Notes: a model not told the origin generated them from the letters alone. 64,000 nucleotides of DNA from Ignavibacteriales bacterium (GCA_020635275.1 JACKAA010000004.1:186001-250000); one strand, 5' to 3'. Shown: positions 1-10,398, numbered from the stretch's first letter. A program made the numbers and translations.

Positions 1-269
1 ATAAAAATGTGCGTCCATGGGGATTTTGGAAACCAATTCAATTACAAGTATTGAAAGAGTTTCCGGAATTGAAAAAAAATGATAACTTTTTTCGAGATAT
101 GTTAAATATTGTTATTGGTACTTTATGGCAAACTTCTTTAGTTGCTCTTCCAATGTACATTATATTTCATGAATTTACGGCCGGTGCTGTAACTTTTATT
201 ATTGCTGTAACATTAACTTTAATACTTAAAAAAACTTGGTATGATAGATTGAATGAATACGACAATTAA
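1..269 (+). CDS. Sodium:solute symporter (SSS family), C-terminal fragment
   Basis: This is the 3' end of a gene that begins before the window. The frame is open from the first bases, and the apparent GTG at 9 reads naturally as an internal valine, so no true start is visible. The fragment has a basic/aromatic cytoplasmic stretch (RPWGFWKPI) followed by two hydrophobic segments, roughly residues 29-51 and 56-73 counted from that GTG. This pattern, with the phrase LWQTSLVALPMY, matches the C-terminal end of Bacteroidota sodium:solute symporters as I know them. It probably imports a sugar or sugar acid. A second, full-length SSS transporter lies at 17705. The family call is likely; the substrate is unknown. 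Confidence 0.7.
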   Translation, partial: KNVRPWGFWKPIQLQVLKEFPELKKNDNFFRDMLNIVIGTLWQTSLVALPMYIIFHEFTAGAVTFIIAVTLTLILKKTWYDRLNEYDN

Positions 270-501
270 TATCTTCTAATTAAACTGGTTTTAACATATA
301 CATTTCCAAAATTATGTTTTTAAATAATTTGCCCTTCTTAGTCAATTTCAATAGAATTATAATAATTATATTAGCAAAAGAAAATAATGATTATTATTTC
401 GATGAAAATTAATTGAAAAAATTTCTTTGCTTTGAATAAAATTGAATATTTGATGTTCATTTAATAATATATAACTTTTCCTAAACGTAAATGAGAATGC
501 C

Positions 502-3500
502 ATGAATTATTTTATGTTAGCTAAAAGAAATTTTTTTTCACTTTCCATATTTTTTATAATAATCTTAATTACCATTTCAACTCAATCGTGCTCTATGGAA
601 AAAGAATACTCAAAAACTTTATTAAATAATTTTAAAAGTTTTGAAGATGAATTTAAAGATCCATCTTCAGAATTTAGAAGTGTACCACTATGGGATTGGA
701 ATGACAAAATAACTGAAGAGGGTATTGCATTTCAGATGGAACAGTTTAAAGATGCTGGTATAGGTGGCGTATTTGTTCATCCTCGACCTGGACTAATAAC
801 AGAATATCTTTCTGAAGAATGGTTCCATCTTTTTGATTACACAGTACAAAAAGGCAAAGAGTTAGGAATGAACGTGTGGATTTATGATGAAAATTCTTAT
901 CCTTCGGGTTTTGCAGGCGGACATGTTCCCGCAGAAATGCCTGAATCATACAATAAAGGAACTGGTTTAATATTAGAAAAGCAGAGTAGTTTAAAAATTG
1001 AAAATAATGATTCCATTGCTGTTGTTTTATTAAAAACAAAAAATGGATTTAAGGATATTTCAAATTCAATTGATAAAGAAAATGGAAAAAATGGTGATTA
1101 CTACATTTTCAGAAAAACTTATCCCCAAAATTCACTTTGGTACGGCGGATTTACTTATGTTGATTTATTACATAAAGGAGTAACTGAAAAATTTATTGAT
1201 ATTACAATGACTAAAGGATACGAAAAGAATAAGTTAGATTTTGGCAATACGTTATTGGGAATTTTTACCGACGAGCCAAATTTAGAAGCTGCAATGGCAA
1301 GAGGTACACATCTTAGGTGGACACCTGATTTATGGGATGTTTTTCAAAATCGCTGGGGATACGATCTAAGAATAAATTTACCTTCACTTGTGGAAGAAAT
1401 TGGCGACTGGAAAAAAGTACGTCATGATTATTATGAAACTCTTGTTGAGCTTTTTGTTGAAAGATGGTCAAAACCTTGGTGGGAATATTGCGAAAATAAT
1501 AATTTAGTTTGGACCGGACATTATTGGGAACATGGATGGCCTTACCCAACAGATGGAATGGATGAATCAGCATTTTACATCTGGCACCAAATGCCCGGTG
1601 TTGATATGTTAGGAAACGAATTAATTGAAAAAGGTCAGGGTGGTCAGTTTGGAAATATACGTGCTGTACGTGAATTAAGAAGTGCCGCAAATCAAGCCGG
1701 ACGAACAAGAACATTGAGTGAGACTTATGGCGGCGGTGGATGGGATATGGATTTTAAAAAATTTAAACGTCTTGCTGATTGGCAGGGTGTTTTTGGCGTT
1801 AATTTTGTAAATCAACATTTATCTTATTACAGCTTAAAAGGTGTAAGGAAGTTTGATTATCCGCCTTCATTTTCTTACCATGAACCATGGTGGAGTAATT
1901 ATAAATATATGGGTGATTATATCGCTCGTTTAAGTACAGCAATGTCTGCTGGAAATCAGATAAATTCTACTCTTGTATTGCAGCCTAACACAACTGCATG
2001 GATGTATTTCTCACGAACAAAAAATCATCCGCGTTTAGCTGAAATACAACATAACTTTAAAGATTTTGTTTATCAATTAGAAAGAAACCATATTGAGTAT
2101 GATCTGGGATCTGAAAATGTTTTAAAAACTTTGGGAAGTGTGGATAGAAATAAATTAATTGTTGGAGAAAGAAAATACGATATTATTATTATTCCCGAAA
2201 CAATGGAAAACATTGACGAATCTACATATAAACTTATTGAAGAATTTATGCGTTCGGGAGGAAAAGTAATTTCTTTCCGTGATAAAATTTTGCGAATTGA
2301 TGGTATTGAAAGTGAAAAATTTACAAATCTTCAAGAGCTCTATTCTGATCAATGGATTTTTGTTAATGATTTTAACGATCCAAATTGGATGTCACATTTA
2401 GTTTCAGATCAATTTACAATAATTGAAGATAACATAAATGGCGAACTCTACCATCAGCGAAGAATATTAGAAGATGGTCAATTAGTTTTATTTGTCAATT
2501 CTGATGAAAAAAAATCTGCTGACGCAAAAATTTCTGCGATCGGTAAAAGTGTTATTAAAATGAATTTTGCAGATGGATCGACAAGTTTAATAACTGGAAC
2601 TAATGAAAATGGAAAACAAATATTTAACATTCATTTAGAACCAATTGGCAGCGCTTTATATTTTATTTCTTCTGAAAAATTAGATGCTGAATTATATAAA
2701 GAACCAAATCACACATGGGAAGTTGTAAAAACTATAAACAAAACTGAAGTGAAACCTGATGAAGAAAATATTTTTGTTATAAATTATTTGGATTTATCTA
2801 CCTCTAAATCAAAAATGACTGACACATATTTTATGACAGCTCTCACTGCCTTATTTCAAGAAAATGGAATTGAGTTTGGTAATCCTTGGCAGCATAAAAT
2901 TCAATATAAAACAGATTATTTGGACCTTAATAAATTTGATGAAAAATCTGCTTTTCAAGTAAACTATAATTTTTATATCTCAAAAGATTCTGATCTTACT
3001 CTTTTATCTGAGATTAAAGCTGTAGTTGAAAGACCTGAATTATGGACTGTTAGCATTAATGGAAATTTAGTTGAGAATGAAAAAGATGAGTATTGGATTG
3101 ACAAGGATTTTCCTAAATATAGAATAGGGAAATTCTTACAGAAGGGAAAAAATACTGTTACAATCAATGCGCAAAAGATGTCAATTTTTGCTGAAATAAT
3201 GCCAGTCTATATTTTGGGAAATTTTATTGTTGAAAAAAATAATGGTGTTATGGAATTAGCAAATGGTGATATTTCTAAATTAGGTTCTTGGAAGGAAAAT
3301 GGTTATGATTTTTATTCGAAAAAAGTATCATACACTCAAAAATATTCAATAGAAAAAAATGAAAGTGATTTTAAAGTAAAATTAAATTCTTGGAATGGTA
3401 CAGTTGCAGAAATATATGTTAATGATGTAAAAGCTGGAATAATTTCTTGTGTTCCGCAAGAGTTGGATGTTAATGAATTTATTGAGGAAGGGGAAAATAT

Positions 3501-3684
3501 TATTACCGTCAAAATTGTTGGCAGCTTAAAAAACACATTTGGTGAATTTTATAGAAAAGATAAGAGTTGGATTTATGGACCTCATGGATGGAATAATGCT
3601 CCGGAACACCAGCCGGATTATAGTGAGTATATTCTGAATGATTATGGACTTTTTGAACCGTTTGAACTGTTACAATCAAATTGA
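502..3684 (+). CDS. GH106-like alpha-L-rhamnosidase lipoprotein
   Basis: This is a 1060-residue secreted glycosidase. A hydrophobic leader ends in a lipobox with Cys30, so it should be a lipoprotein. Residues about 45-480 carry the pattern of the GH106 barrel: FRSVPLWDWN, then GIGGVFVHPRPGL, then a VWIYDENSYPSGFAGG stretch, and later FTDEPN, whose acidic residues are candidates for catalysis or metal binding. Two galactose-binding-like beta-sandwich segments lie near residues 830-890 and 950-1035. GH106 enzymes remove alpha-L-rhamnose from pectic side chains, but the wider family is large and poorly characterised, so the sugar is inferred. The gene is alone, with 232 bp upstream and a UbiA gene 90 bp downstream. 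It is not preceded by the operator found before 4875. Confidence 0.75.
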   Translation: MNYFMLAKRNFFSLSIFFIIILITISTQSCSMEKEYSKTLLNNFKSFEDEFKDPSSEFRSVPLWDWNDKITEEGIAFQMEQFKDAGIGGVFVHPRPGLITEYLSEEWFHLFDYTVQKGKELGMNVWIYDENSYPSGFAGGHVPAEMPESYNKGTGLILEKQSSLKIENNDSIAVVLLKTKNGFKDISNSIDKENGKNGDYYIFRKTYPQNSLWYGGFTYVDLLHKGVTEKFIDITMTKGYEKNKLDFGNTLLGIFTDEPNLEAAMARGTHLRWTPDLWDVFQNRWGYDLRINLPSLVEEIGDWKKVRHDYYETLVELFVERWSKPWWEYCENNNLVWTGHYWEHGWPYPTDGMDESAFYIWHQMPGVDMLGNELIEKGQGGQFGNIRAVRELRSAANQAGRTRTLSETYGGGGWDMDFKKFKRLADWQGVFGVNFVNQHLSYYSLKGVRKFDYPPSFSYHEPWWSNYKYMGDYIARLSTAMSAGNQINSTLVLQPNTTAWMYFSRTKNHPRLAEIQHNFKDFVYQLERNHIEYDLGSENVLKTLGSVDRNKLIVGERKYDIIIIPETMENIDESTYKLIEEFMRSGGKVISFRDKILRIDGIESEKFTNLQELYSDQWIFVNDFNDPNWMSHLVSDQFTIIEDNINGELYHQRRILEDGQLVLFVNSDEKKSADAKISAIGKSVIKMNFADGSTSLITGTNENGKQIFNIHLEPIGSALYFISSEKLDAELYKEPNHTWEVVKTINKTEVKPDEENIFVINYLDLSTSKSKMTDTYFMTALTALFQENGIEFGNPWQHKIQYKTDYLDLNKFDEKSAFQVNYNFYISKDSDLTLLSEIKAVVERPELWTVSINGNLVENEKDEYWIDKDFPKYRIGKFLQKGKNTVTINAQKMSIFAEIMPVYILGNFIVEKNNGVMELANGDISKLGSWKENGYDFYSKKVSYTQKYSIEKNESDFKVKLNSWNGTVAEIYVNDVKAGIISCVPQELDVNEFIEEGENIITVKIVGSLKNTFGEFYRKDKSWIYGPHGWNNAPEHQPDYSEYILNDYGLFEPFELLQSN

Positions 3685-3774
3685 GATAAGATAGATTTTA
3701 TTTAAAAAATGTTAACTGATTCTTTTAACTAAATATAGTTCGTAAAGTAAAATTTATTATTCAGTAAGATTGAA

Positions 3775-4626
3775 TTGAAAAAGAAAATTAGGGGAATTTT
3801 TAATTTAATAAGATTTGAACTTCCATTCTCCGCCGGAGTCTGTGTTGTTTTGGGGCAAGTTTTATCTAGTGGAGAGTTCGCTTCATTAAGAATCACACTT
3901 TTAGGATTTACTTCAGTTTTTTTTATTTCAGCTTCCATCTTGGCATTTAATGATTATTTTGATATTGAAAGTGATAAGGTAAATGCACCTTTCAGACCAA
4001 TTCCATCAAATTTAATTTTACCTTCTGAAGCTCTTTTATTTGCTGTTTTGTTATTGTTAATTGGGCTTGTTCTTAGTTATAAAATTAGTTTTGTGGTATT
4101 GATAATTGCAATTGGATTAGCTCTTATTGGATTTCTATATAATCGTTATTTTAAGAGAAGCGGACTACTAGGCAATCTGATGGTGAGTTTTTCAGTTGGA
4201 ATGACATTCTTATATGGTGGTGCAACGGTTGAATTACTTTTTAATAAAGTAATAATATTTTTTGGAATAATAGCCGCTTTAGTTGATTTAGGAGAAGAAA
4301 TTGCTGCTGATTCAATGGATATGGAAGGAGATAAATTAATAAACTCAAATTCCGTTGCAATAAAAAGGGGAAAAGCTGAAGCTATTAAGATAAGTTCCTT
4401 CATTTTTATTTTAGTAATTCTTTTAACATTTGTTCCATTTTTACTTAAGTGGTTCTCACCAATCTATATTATTCCAATAGGAATTATGGATTTAGTAATT
4501 GGGTATTCAACTTATGGATTGATTAAATCTAAAAATAATGAAGGGAGAAAATATATTCGAATTCTTTATCTGGGAGCTACACTCGGACTAATTTTATTTT
4601 TAGTTATAAGATTATTTGAAACTTGA
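3775..4626 (+). CDS. UbiA-family prenyltransferase
   Basis: This 283-residue integral membrane protein has about eight hydrophobic segments. UbiA enzymes join an isoprenoid diphosphate to an aromatic or glycerol-phosphate acceptor, using two Asp-rich loops that bind magnesium and diphosphate. The first loop here is NDYFDIESDKVNAPFRP (about residues 59-75) and the second is in DLGEEIAADSMDMEGDK (about residues 173-190). Both are intact, so the enzyme should be active. The start is TTG at 3775; an in-frame stop at 3748 and the absence of a nearby ATG leave little choice. The form resembles the geranylgeranylglycerol-phosphate transferase-like group, but the acceptor cannot be told from sequence. 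It has no obvious link to the carbohydrate genes around it. Confidence 0.85.
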   Translation: MKKKIRGIFNLIRFELPFSAGVCVVLGQVLSSGEFASLRITLLGFTSVFFISASILAFNDYFDIESDKVNAPFRPIPSNLILPSEALLFAVLLLLIGLVLSYKISFVVLIIAIGLALIGFLYNRYFKRSGLLGNLMVSFSVGMTFLYGGATVELLFNKVIIFFGIIAALVDLGEEIAADSMDMEGDKLINSNSVAIKRGKAEAIKISSFIFILVILLTFVPFLLKWFSPIYIIPIGIMDLVIGYSTYGLIKSKNNEGRKYIRILYLGATLGLILFLVIRLFET

Positions 4627-4842
4627 TTTATAAATTCAGCTCAAAATTATATCATTTAATTTTATTGCCATTTTAATAAACTCAACTATTAAATTCCGAA
4701 TTAAGAATAAACGAAACGCCTCTATATTTTTAGGTGAGTTTCTGTAAGTTATTGATTTATAAGTGAAAGAGTGGAATTCACTACTTCTAAAAAAAAAATC
4801 TATTTCTCTTCAATAAAAACTTTGCAAATAAATATATATTTA

Positions 4843-4866
4843 TTAACTTAGTATACCAAGTATAAT
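4843..4866. promoter_or_regulatory. Candidate operator 1 of the GntR/LacI-type regulator, before the 4875 gene
   Basis: The core AACTTAGTATACC (4845-4857) is within one base of sites at 14603 and 22601. It forms an imperfect palindrome, CTTAGTATACCAAG, around GTATAC. A TATAAT-like box follows directly at 4861-4866 and the ATG of the next gene is at 4875, so a bound repressor would cover the promoter. The match is seen in sequence; the regulator assignment is inferred because one copy lies just before the regulator gene itself. Confidence 0.6.
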
Positions 4867-4874
4867 CAATTACA

Positions 4875-7850
4875 ATGAAATTACACCCTTATATATTGTT
4901 GATCATTATTTTTACTCAGCATTTATTCATTTTTGCTCAAAATGATAATTCAGTACTTATTGTAGAATTTGGAAATCAAATATTGGTTAACAATAAAACT
5001 GATAACACAAAAATTAAAATTCTTACCAAAGATTATGAAACTTTTGAAGTCGAATCAAAATGGGCAAACTTTCAACCATTTTTAAGTAATGGAATAAAAA
5101 ACAAGAACGAAATTAAGTTTGAAACATTTCTTAATCCTGGAAAATACTTTATTGAACTGATAATGCCTGGTGGAAAATTTGGTAAATGGCAAGGCAAAAT
5201 TATACTAAATGATAATGCAATTCCAATGGAATTATTTTCATTTACTGCAGATCCAGAATCAGATGAACCTCCAAAATATTGGTCAACTTTAATTGAATTA
5301 GAGATAATACAAAAACAAAATATTTTTTCAATTTCTGCTGAAAATCAAGAAACTGCTCTAAACTCAATTTCTTTCTATCCCAAAAGGGAAGATAAAATAT
5401 TTTTGAAAGATGGGAAAATTCAATGGTCCGATCAATTTAATTTCCCAAATCTTGAACTTGCTATTGATCTTATAAATAATGGTAATGTAAATGAAGCTGA
5501 AAAAATAGTAAATGCAGTTCCAGATAAAGATTATTGCTTTGAAAAAGCACTTCTCAAAATGGCTATTGCCGGAAGATTAGAAACAGAAAATCCAAAACAA
5601 CTTATTGAAAATGCAAAACATCTTCTTACCACTGAATCAACGGAAAATCCTTCTGATGAAGTTCTCTGGAATTTAAGAATTGCTGAATTATTTTCTTATG
5701 GACTTGAATCATATGAAAGAAGAGGTTGGGATTGGAACAAACAAATTACAGAATCCGGAATTTTTGATCATATAAATTTTTCGGGAATGGCTTTTGAAGA
5801 AATTACAAATATTGAAAATCATCCTTTAAATATAAGAGCATCATATGAATTAGCAAAAGTCTGCTATTGGAATTGGGTTGAACAGCATGGAGAAAAGTTA
5901 ATTGTAAATGCAGATGAACATTTTAAAAAAGTGAGGAAGTTTTATCCAAATAATAAAATATTAAAAATGTATATGGGTGAAAATATTCAGACAAATGAAA
6001 TCCCTAATAATATTAACGATGTTCCAGAATGGGCATTTTTGCAAAAAGCAGCCTTAGATGGAGTTGTTGATATCATTCATTATTGGGTTGAAAACAGACA
6101 AGCTAATAATGGTGAATTTGGAGGCAAATTTGATGACGATGTTGAAATGATGAGATGGTGGCCGGTTGCAAGAACTGTTGCAAAAGATTCTTTAACTTTG
6201 GTCGGAATGGAAAAACTGGTCAACGGAATTTGGGAAAGTGGATGGATAGAAAATGGCTTTTCAAAAAAGTTAAGAGATGTAGAACATTCTTCTGAGCCGG
6301 TTGCTGATACTCAGCCGATGATGATTGCTCTCGATTATGGAAATCCAATTTATGTTGAAAGGTGTATGCAGAGTTTGGATAAAATTGATTTGTGGACCGG
6401 GATAAACAAAAAAGGTCATAGACATTTTAAATCAAGCTGGTATTCTGCGACTGAAATTGATACAGAAAAACCAAAGGATTGTGATGTTGAGATGAATACC
6501 CGAACTGTTAAGGCAATCAGATGGCTTGCATGGTACAATAAACATCCTAAAGCGATGCAGTTTCTAAGAGAATGGAGTAATTCTTGGCTTGAAGATTGCA
6601 TGAGAACAGATAAGGGAAAACCAGAAGGAATTGTTCCTGCTTCAATTCATTATGAGGAAGATGGAATCGGAACTTACACTGATAATTGGTATGAATCGGG
6701 AATGTTTTGGCATTACTATGATTATACTGGTGGAACCAAAATGCTTAAAGAATTTCTCTCAAGCTATCTATTATTTAATGATAGAAAATATCTTGAACCA
6801 ATTGAATTGACGTTAAAATTAATTGAAAGAAACATTAATAAAAATTTAGATCAAGTTGAAAAGGGAAGTGAAGAATGGATCACAAAAATGTTGTTGGAAT
6901 CAGATAATTTTGCGGAGACTATTGAAATATGGAGATTATTAACAAACAATAATTCTTATGATAAATTAATTCAGCAGATCGGTTCTGATTACATTAAATA
7001 TAGATTAAGTGGAGAAGTTGCACATCTTGAAAACGGAAGTATGAATATTATAAATTATACTTATTTTAATCGCGATCTTTTGACAACTGAAGCTTACTTT
7101 ACAGATAGAGTTGAAATTAAGAATTTACGCGGTGGGCAAGATATAGGGACATCGCATATTGAAGCAATGTATAACGGAAGTTCATTTGCTGATATTTTCT
7201 ATCCATTTTCACCAATCTCTTGGAAAAATGTAAATAAAAATTTATCTGCTGTTGTAAATGAATCTTCAGATTCAGCTTTATCAATTATTGTTTTTAATCA
7301 TTCTGAAGAAACTATTTTTCCAACAATCGTATTTAATCATCTTAAAAATGGATTATACAATTTTGATTTAATTGAAAAAAAATCTGGCAAGACTATTAAT
7401 ACTAAAAATTTTGAAATACAAAAAAGAAACTCAGATTATACTTTTGAGTTAAAAAGTAATTCAGAATATTTTGTTGAAATAAAATTGATAAAAGCTATTC
7501 AATCGCAAGAAATTAATTTGGCAGATTTAGCAATTACAGATTCAGAATTAAAAATATCTAATATTAATAATGATGAAGTAAAATTAGAAATTCCTATTCA
7601 TAATATAGGAATTGTGGATGCAACTGATTTTAACATTAAACTATACTTTACCAATAATAGTGCTGATGATTTAATAGAAAGTAAAAATATAAAATTGATA
7701 GATGCACCTTTAGATTTAGAAATTAAGAAAGAAAAAATAGACTTTTTAATTGATAAGAAAATTGGTGAATACAAAATCGTAGTTGATGATGAAAATAAAA
7801 TTAATGAGATTACTGAAATTAATAACAGCATCAATTTTTACCTAAACTAG
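4875..7850 (+). CDS. Large secreted carbohydrate-active protein with CARDB C-terminal domain
   Basis: This is a 991-residue protein with a Sec signal peptide (residues 1-21, ending FIFAQ). Residues about 40-170 look like a beta-rich carbohydrate-binding region. Residues about 380-680 are helical and rich in Trp, Asp and Glu (for example GKFDDDVEMMRWWPVART and DNWYESGMFWHYYDY), as in (alpha/alpha) toroid glycosidases and lyases. A beta region follows. Residues about 885-990 form a CARDB-type adhesion domain, with phrases such as NIGIVDATDFNIKLYF and DDENKINEITEINNSINF. I do not recognise a named CAZy family. It is the first gene of a series spaced 10-50 bp apart (4875-14521) and has the candidate operator directly upstream. 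This suggests a main depolymerising or side-chain-removing enzyme of the locus. The function is inferred. Confidence 0.55.
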   Translation: MKLHPYILLIIIFTQHLFIFAQNDNSVLIVEFGNQILVNNKTDNTKIKILTKDYETFEVESKWANFQPFLSNGIKNKNEIKFETFLNPGKYFIELIMPGGKFGKWQGKIILNDNAIPMELFSFTADPESDEPPKYWSTLIELEIIQKQNIFSISAENQETALNSISFYPKREDKIFLKDGKIQWSDQFNFPNLELAIDLINNGNVNEAEKIVNAVPDKDYCFEKALLKMAIAGRLETENPKQLIENAKHLLTTESTENPSDEVLWNLRIAELFSYGLESYERRGWDWNKQITESGIFDHINFSGMAFEEITNIENHPLNIRASYELAKVCYWNWVEQHGEKLIVNADEHFKKVRKFYPNNKILKMYMGENIQTNEIPNNINDVPEWAFLQKAALDGVVDIIHYWVENRQANNGEFGGKFDDDVEMMRWWPVARTVAKDSLTLVGMEKLVNGIWESGWIENGFSKKLRDVEHSSEPVADTQPMMIALDYGNPIYVERCMQSLDKIDLWTGINKKGHRHFKSSWYSATEIDTEKPKDCDVEMNTRTVKAIRWLAWYNKHPKAMQFLREWSNSWLEDCMRTDKGKPEGIVPASIHYEEDGIGTYTDNWYESGMFWHYYDYTGGTKMLKEFLSSYLLFNDRKYLEPIELTLKLIERNINKNLDQVEKGSEEWITKMLLESDNFAETIEIWRLLTNNNSYDKLIQQIGSDYIKYRLSGEVAHLENGSMNIINYTYFNRDLLTTEAYFTDRVEIKNLRGGQDIGTSHIEAMYNGSSFADIFYPFSPISWKNVNKNLSAVVNESSDSALSIIVFNHSEETIFPTIVFNHLKNGLYNFDLIEKKSGKTINTKNFEIQKRNSDYTFELKSNSEYFVEIKLIKAIQSQEINLADLAITDSELKISNINNDEVKLEIPIHNIGIVDATDFNIKLYFTNNSADDLIESKNIKLIDAPLDLEIKKEKIDFLIDKKIGEYKIVVDDENKINEITEINNSINFYLN

Positions 7851-7861
7851 TCTGGTGAATT

Positions 7862-9112
7862 ATGAAAAAGTTATGTGAAATTGCATTTATAATTATCATT
7901 TTAATTCCTTACTCTATTTTCCCTCAAAATAAAAATACTGATGAAATAAATGATAAAATTATGCAATCAATTATTAAAGGTGCGGATTATTCAATAGAAA
8001 TTTTGCTTGATGAAAATGGAAAAAGCCGATGCGATTACGACATAATTGAAGGCAAATGGCATGATTACGAACCTCCTTGGCACACTGGGCAAATCATTTA
8101 TGCACTTACCAGAGTTTATGATATAACTAAAAATGAAAAGTATATTACCTCAGCAAAAAAAGCAGGTGACTGGTGGATAAGTTTAGAGATTAAAGATCAT
8201 CCAAAATTGAAAGGTATGATCCGGGCAATTCACGGAGCCGGAGTTGATTATATCATTTATGCAACAGTGACAGATGGATCAGCTGGATTATTCAGATTAT
8301 ATGATATTACGAAAGAAGATAAATATGCTAAAATTGCAAGTCAAGCTGGTGAATGGATGAGACAAAATATGTATGAGCCAAATTCTAGAATGTTTTATGA
8401 TGCAGTTGATCCTGAAACCGGAGAAGTTAAAAAAGAATGGAGTCCCTTTTGGTCAGACCGAAAAAACCAAGTTCTAAATGATGTTGCCAGACCAAATAAT
8501 GAAGGCTCAATTTATAAGGATATGTTTGAATATACTGGGAAAGAAGAATATAAAAATCTCTTTATTGATTTATGCGAGAGTTTAGTTGAAAAACAAGGTG
8601 AAGAAGGTTTGTGGATGGATTTCACTCCAAATGATAAAACAGAAGGTTCATTTCATCCAAGGTTTAATATTTGGTATGCCGAATCACTTTTAGAAGGCTA
8701 TGATTTAACTGGTGATAAAAAATATCTTAATGCAGCACTTAAAACGGCAAAATTTTATAAAAATTTCCAGCAAAAAAATGGAGCTTTCTTTTATAAAAAT
8801 TATATCAATGGTGATAATGATCCTTATTCAATCAGCGGATCTACAACTGCGTTTGCTGGAATTTTATGGCTAAGATTATTGAAATATGGAGTTGGTAAAG
8901 AATTTAAAGATAATATTGAAAAATCCTTAAACTGGATTTTAGAAAATCAAATAAGTGCCAATCATTCGGATAAGAATTTGGCAAGAGCATTTCCAGAAAT
9001 TCGTTCCAAATCTAAAAAAGGGATACTCAATGTTTATAATAGAGATGTTGGAACTTCTTTTTGCCTTAGATTTCTTTGCGATTATTATGATTATCTAAAC
9101 AATCAAAAGTAA
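7862..9112 (+). CDS. Secreted six-hairpin (alpha/alpha)6-barrel glycosidase-like protein
   Basis: This is a 416-residue protein with a signal peptide (residues 1-21). The rest consists of repeating helical pairs of the type GLFRLYDITKEDKYAKIA and ESLLEGYDLTGDKKYLNAA. Such YDxTxxxKY repeats are typical of six-hairpin glycosidases (GH88, GH105, GH127-like) and of some pectate lyases. The region DYEPPWHTGQ near residue 70 and EGSFHPRFNIWY near residue 275 could line the active cleft. I cannot assign it to one family. It lies 11 bp after the 4875 gene and 30 bp before the PL22-like gene, so it is probably in one transcript and acts on a uronate-containing oligosaccharide in the periplasm. Confidence 0.55.
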   Translation: MKKLCEIAFIIIILIPYSIFPQNKNTDEINDKIMQSIIKGADYSIEILLDENGKSRCDYDIIEGKWHDYEPPWHTGQIIYALTRVYDITKNEKYITSAKKAGDWWISLEIKDHPKLKGMIRAIHGAGVDYIIYATVTDGSAGLFRLYDITKEDKYAKIASQAGEWMRQNMYEPNSRMFYDAVDPETGEVKKEWSPFWSDRKNQVLNDVARPNNEGSIYKDMFEYTGKEEYKNLFIDLCESLVEKQGEEGLWMDFTPNDKTEGSFHPRFNIWYAESLLEGYDLTGDKKYLNAALKTAKFYKNFQQKNGAFFYKNYINGDNDPYSISGSTTAFAGILWLRLLKYGVGKEFKDNIEKSLNWILENQISANHSDKNLARAFPEIRSKSKKGILNVYNRDVGTSFCLRFLCDYYDYLNNQK

Positions 9113-9142
9113 AACTCTTTAAATGTTTATTCGAGAGATACA

Positions 9143-10351
9143 ATGAAATCGAATCTTATAATAATACTTTTTGTTTCATCAAATTTTGTATTTGGAAATT
9201 TATTAAATACAGATTTAAGTAATATTCCCGAAGAAGATACTTCAAGTTATGTCGGCAAAAAAATATCCTCAGAATTTAAAACATGGCAAGATAAAAACTC
9301 CGGATATGAAATTACTCAATGGACTTCAGTAGGATCAAATTCACATCCATATTTTACAATCAACTCTTTTATAGATAAAGAAAATGTTTTAATCTTCTCT
9401 AAAAGATCCGGTGATAAACAATTATATAAATTAAATCTCATCTCTGGAGAAATGATTCAATTAACCAATCTAAAAAGACTTAGAAATATTGAGCATTTAC
9501 CAGATTTTAAAAAAGTTTGGTTAATAAGTGATAATAAACTATATGATTTGGATACAGAAACATTTGAACTTAATGAAATTTATAATTTTGCAGATTTCCC
9601 ATATATGGTTGGGTCATTTACAGTAACATGCAATGCAAAGTGGTTTGTATTTTCGTCAAACAGAAAAGAACAATCTGATGGCGATTGTGAATATGGACCA
9701 TATGAAATTTATAAACTTAATTTACATGATAAATCAATTATTCCAATAATACATATTACCGGTTTTAATATTGGTCACTTGCAAGCAAATCCAAAAGATC
9801 CTAATTTAATTTTATATTGCTGGCAATGGGAAGCTCTTGGTAGACCAAAATTAGTAGGTGATACACCAATTAGAATGTGGTGGATAAATATTGATGGAAC
9901 TGATGGTGGACCTTTTAAACAAGCATTTGGATTACATGCAACACATGAGGCATGGACACCGGATGGAAAATATGTTACTTATTCAGGAGATTTTCGATTT
10001 GGCCCGAATAAAGGAAAAGAAATTTTGGGGATGCAATCTTTGGATGGAGAATTTAATAAAATGTATGAAGCTTCTGTTTGGCACGCTCATCAAACAATGT
10101 TTAAGGATAATAAACATTGGATTTCAGATCTTTATAATCATGACGATCGAAAATTAGTTATGTTCACTCGCGGTGAAAATGAAATGGAAAAAACAGAAAT
10201 TTTATTTGAACATGAATCTAGTTGGGAAGGTCAGGATTCACATCCGCATCCAAGATTTAGTCCAAATGGAAAATACGTTATATTCAGTACAGATAAAACC
10301 GGTGAAGCTCAAGTTTATACTGTTAAAGTAAATTTAAATAAATTAAAATAG
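9143..10351 (+). CDS. ogl: Oligogalacturonate lyase-like protein (PL22), beta-propeller
   Basis: This 402-residue protein has a signal peptide (residues 1-18). Its repeats follow the seven-bladed propeller pattern of PL22 oligogalacturonate lyases, which cleave unsaturated or saturated digalacturonate by beta-elimination with a manganese ion. The metal motif is present: GQDSHPHPRFSPNGKY gives Gln364, His367 and His369, with the same Q-x2-H-x-H spacing as the Yersinia enzyme. WHAHQTMF (His314, His316) offers the further histidine ligand. Cytoplasmic forms are known; here the leader points to the periplasm. Many PL22 relatives outside enterobacteria are untested, so the exact uronate is open. 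The gene sits in the middle of the 4875-14521 series. Confidence 0.8.
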   Translation: MKSNLIIILFVSSNFVFGNLLNTDLSNIPEEDTSSYVGKKISSEFKTWQDKNSGYEITQWTSVGSNSHPYFTINSFIDKENVLIFSKRSGDKQLYKLNLISGEMIQLTNLKRLRNIEHLPDFKKVWLISDNKLYDLDTETFELNEIYNFADFPYMVGSFTVTCNAKWFVFSSNRKEQSDGDCEYGPYEIYKLNLHDKSIIPIIHITGFNIGHLQANPKDPNLILYCWQWEALGRPKLVGDTPIRMWWINIDGTDGGPFKQAFGLHATHEAWTPDGKYVTYSGDFRFGPNKGKEILGMQSLDGEFNKMYEASVWHAHQTMFKDNKHWISDLYNHDDRKLVMFTRGENEMEKTEILFEHESSWEGQDSHPHPRFSPNGKYVIFSTDKTGEAQVYTVKVNLNKLK

Positions 10352-10398
10352 TAGATCATGCTGCAATAAATATTTTACAAAATTGTAGGATAGCATTA

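Noticed and set aside
1313..1714. 133-codon open frame on the minus strand
   Set aside because: It is fully inside the GH106-like gene on the other strand, with no ribosome site and an unlikely composition; a shadow frame. The same holds for the other short opposite-strand frames such as 18445-18846 and 54628-54924.
3690..3732. Hairpin GTTAA / TTAAC after the GH106-like gene
   Set aside because: The stem has only five A/T-rich pairs, which is expected by chance in DNA this AT-rich.
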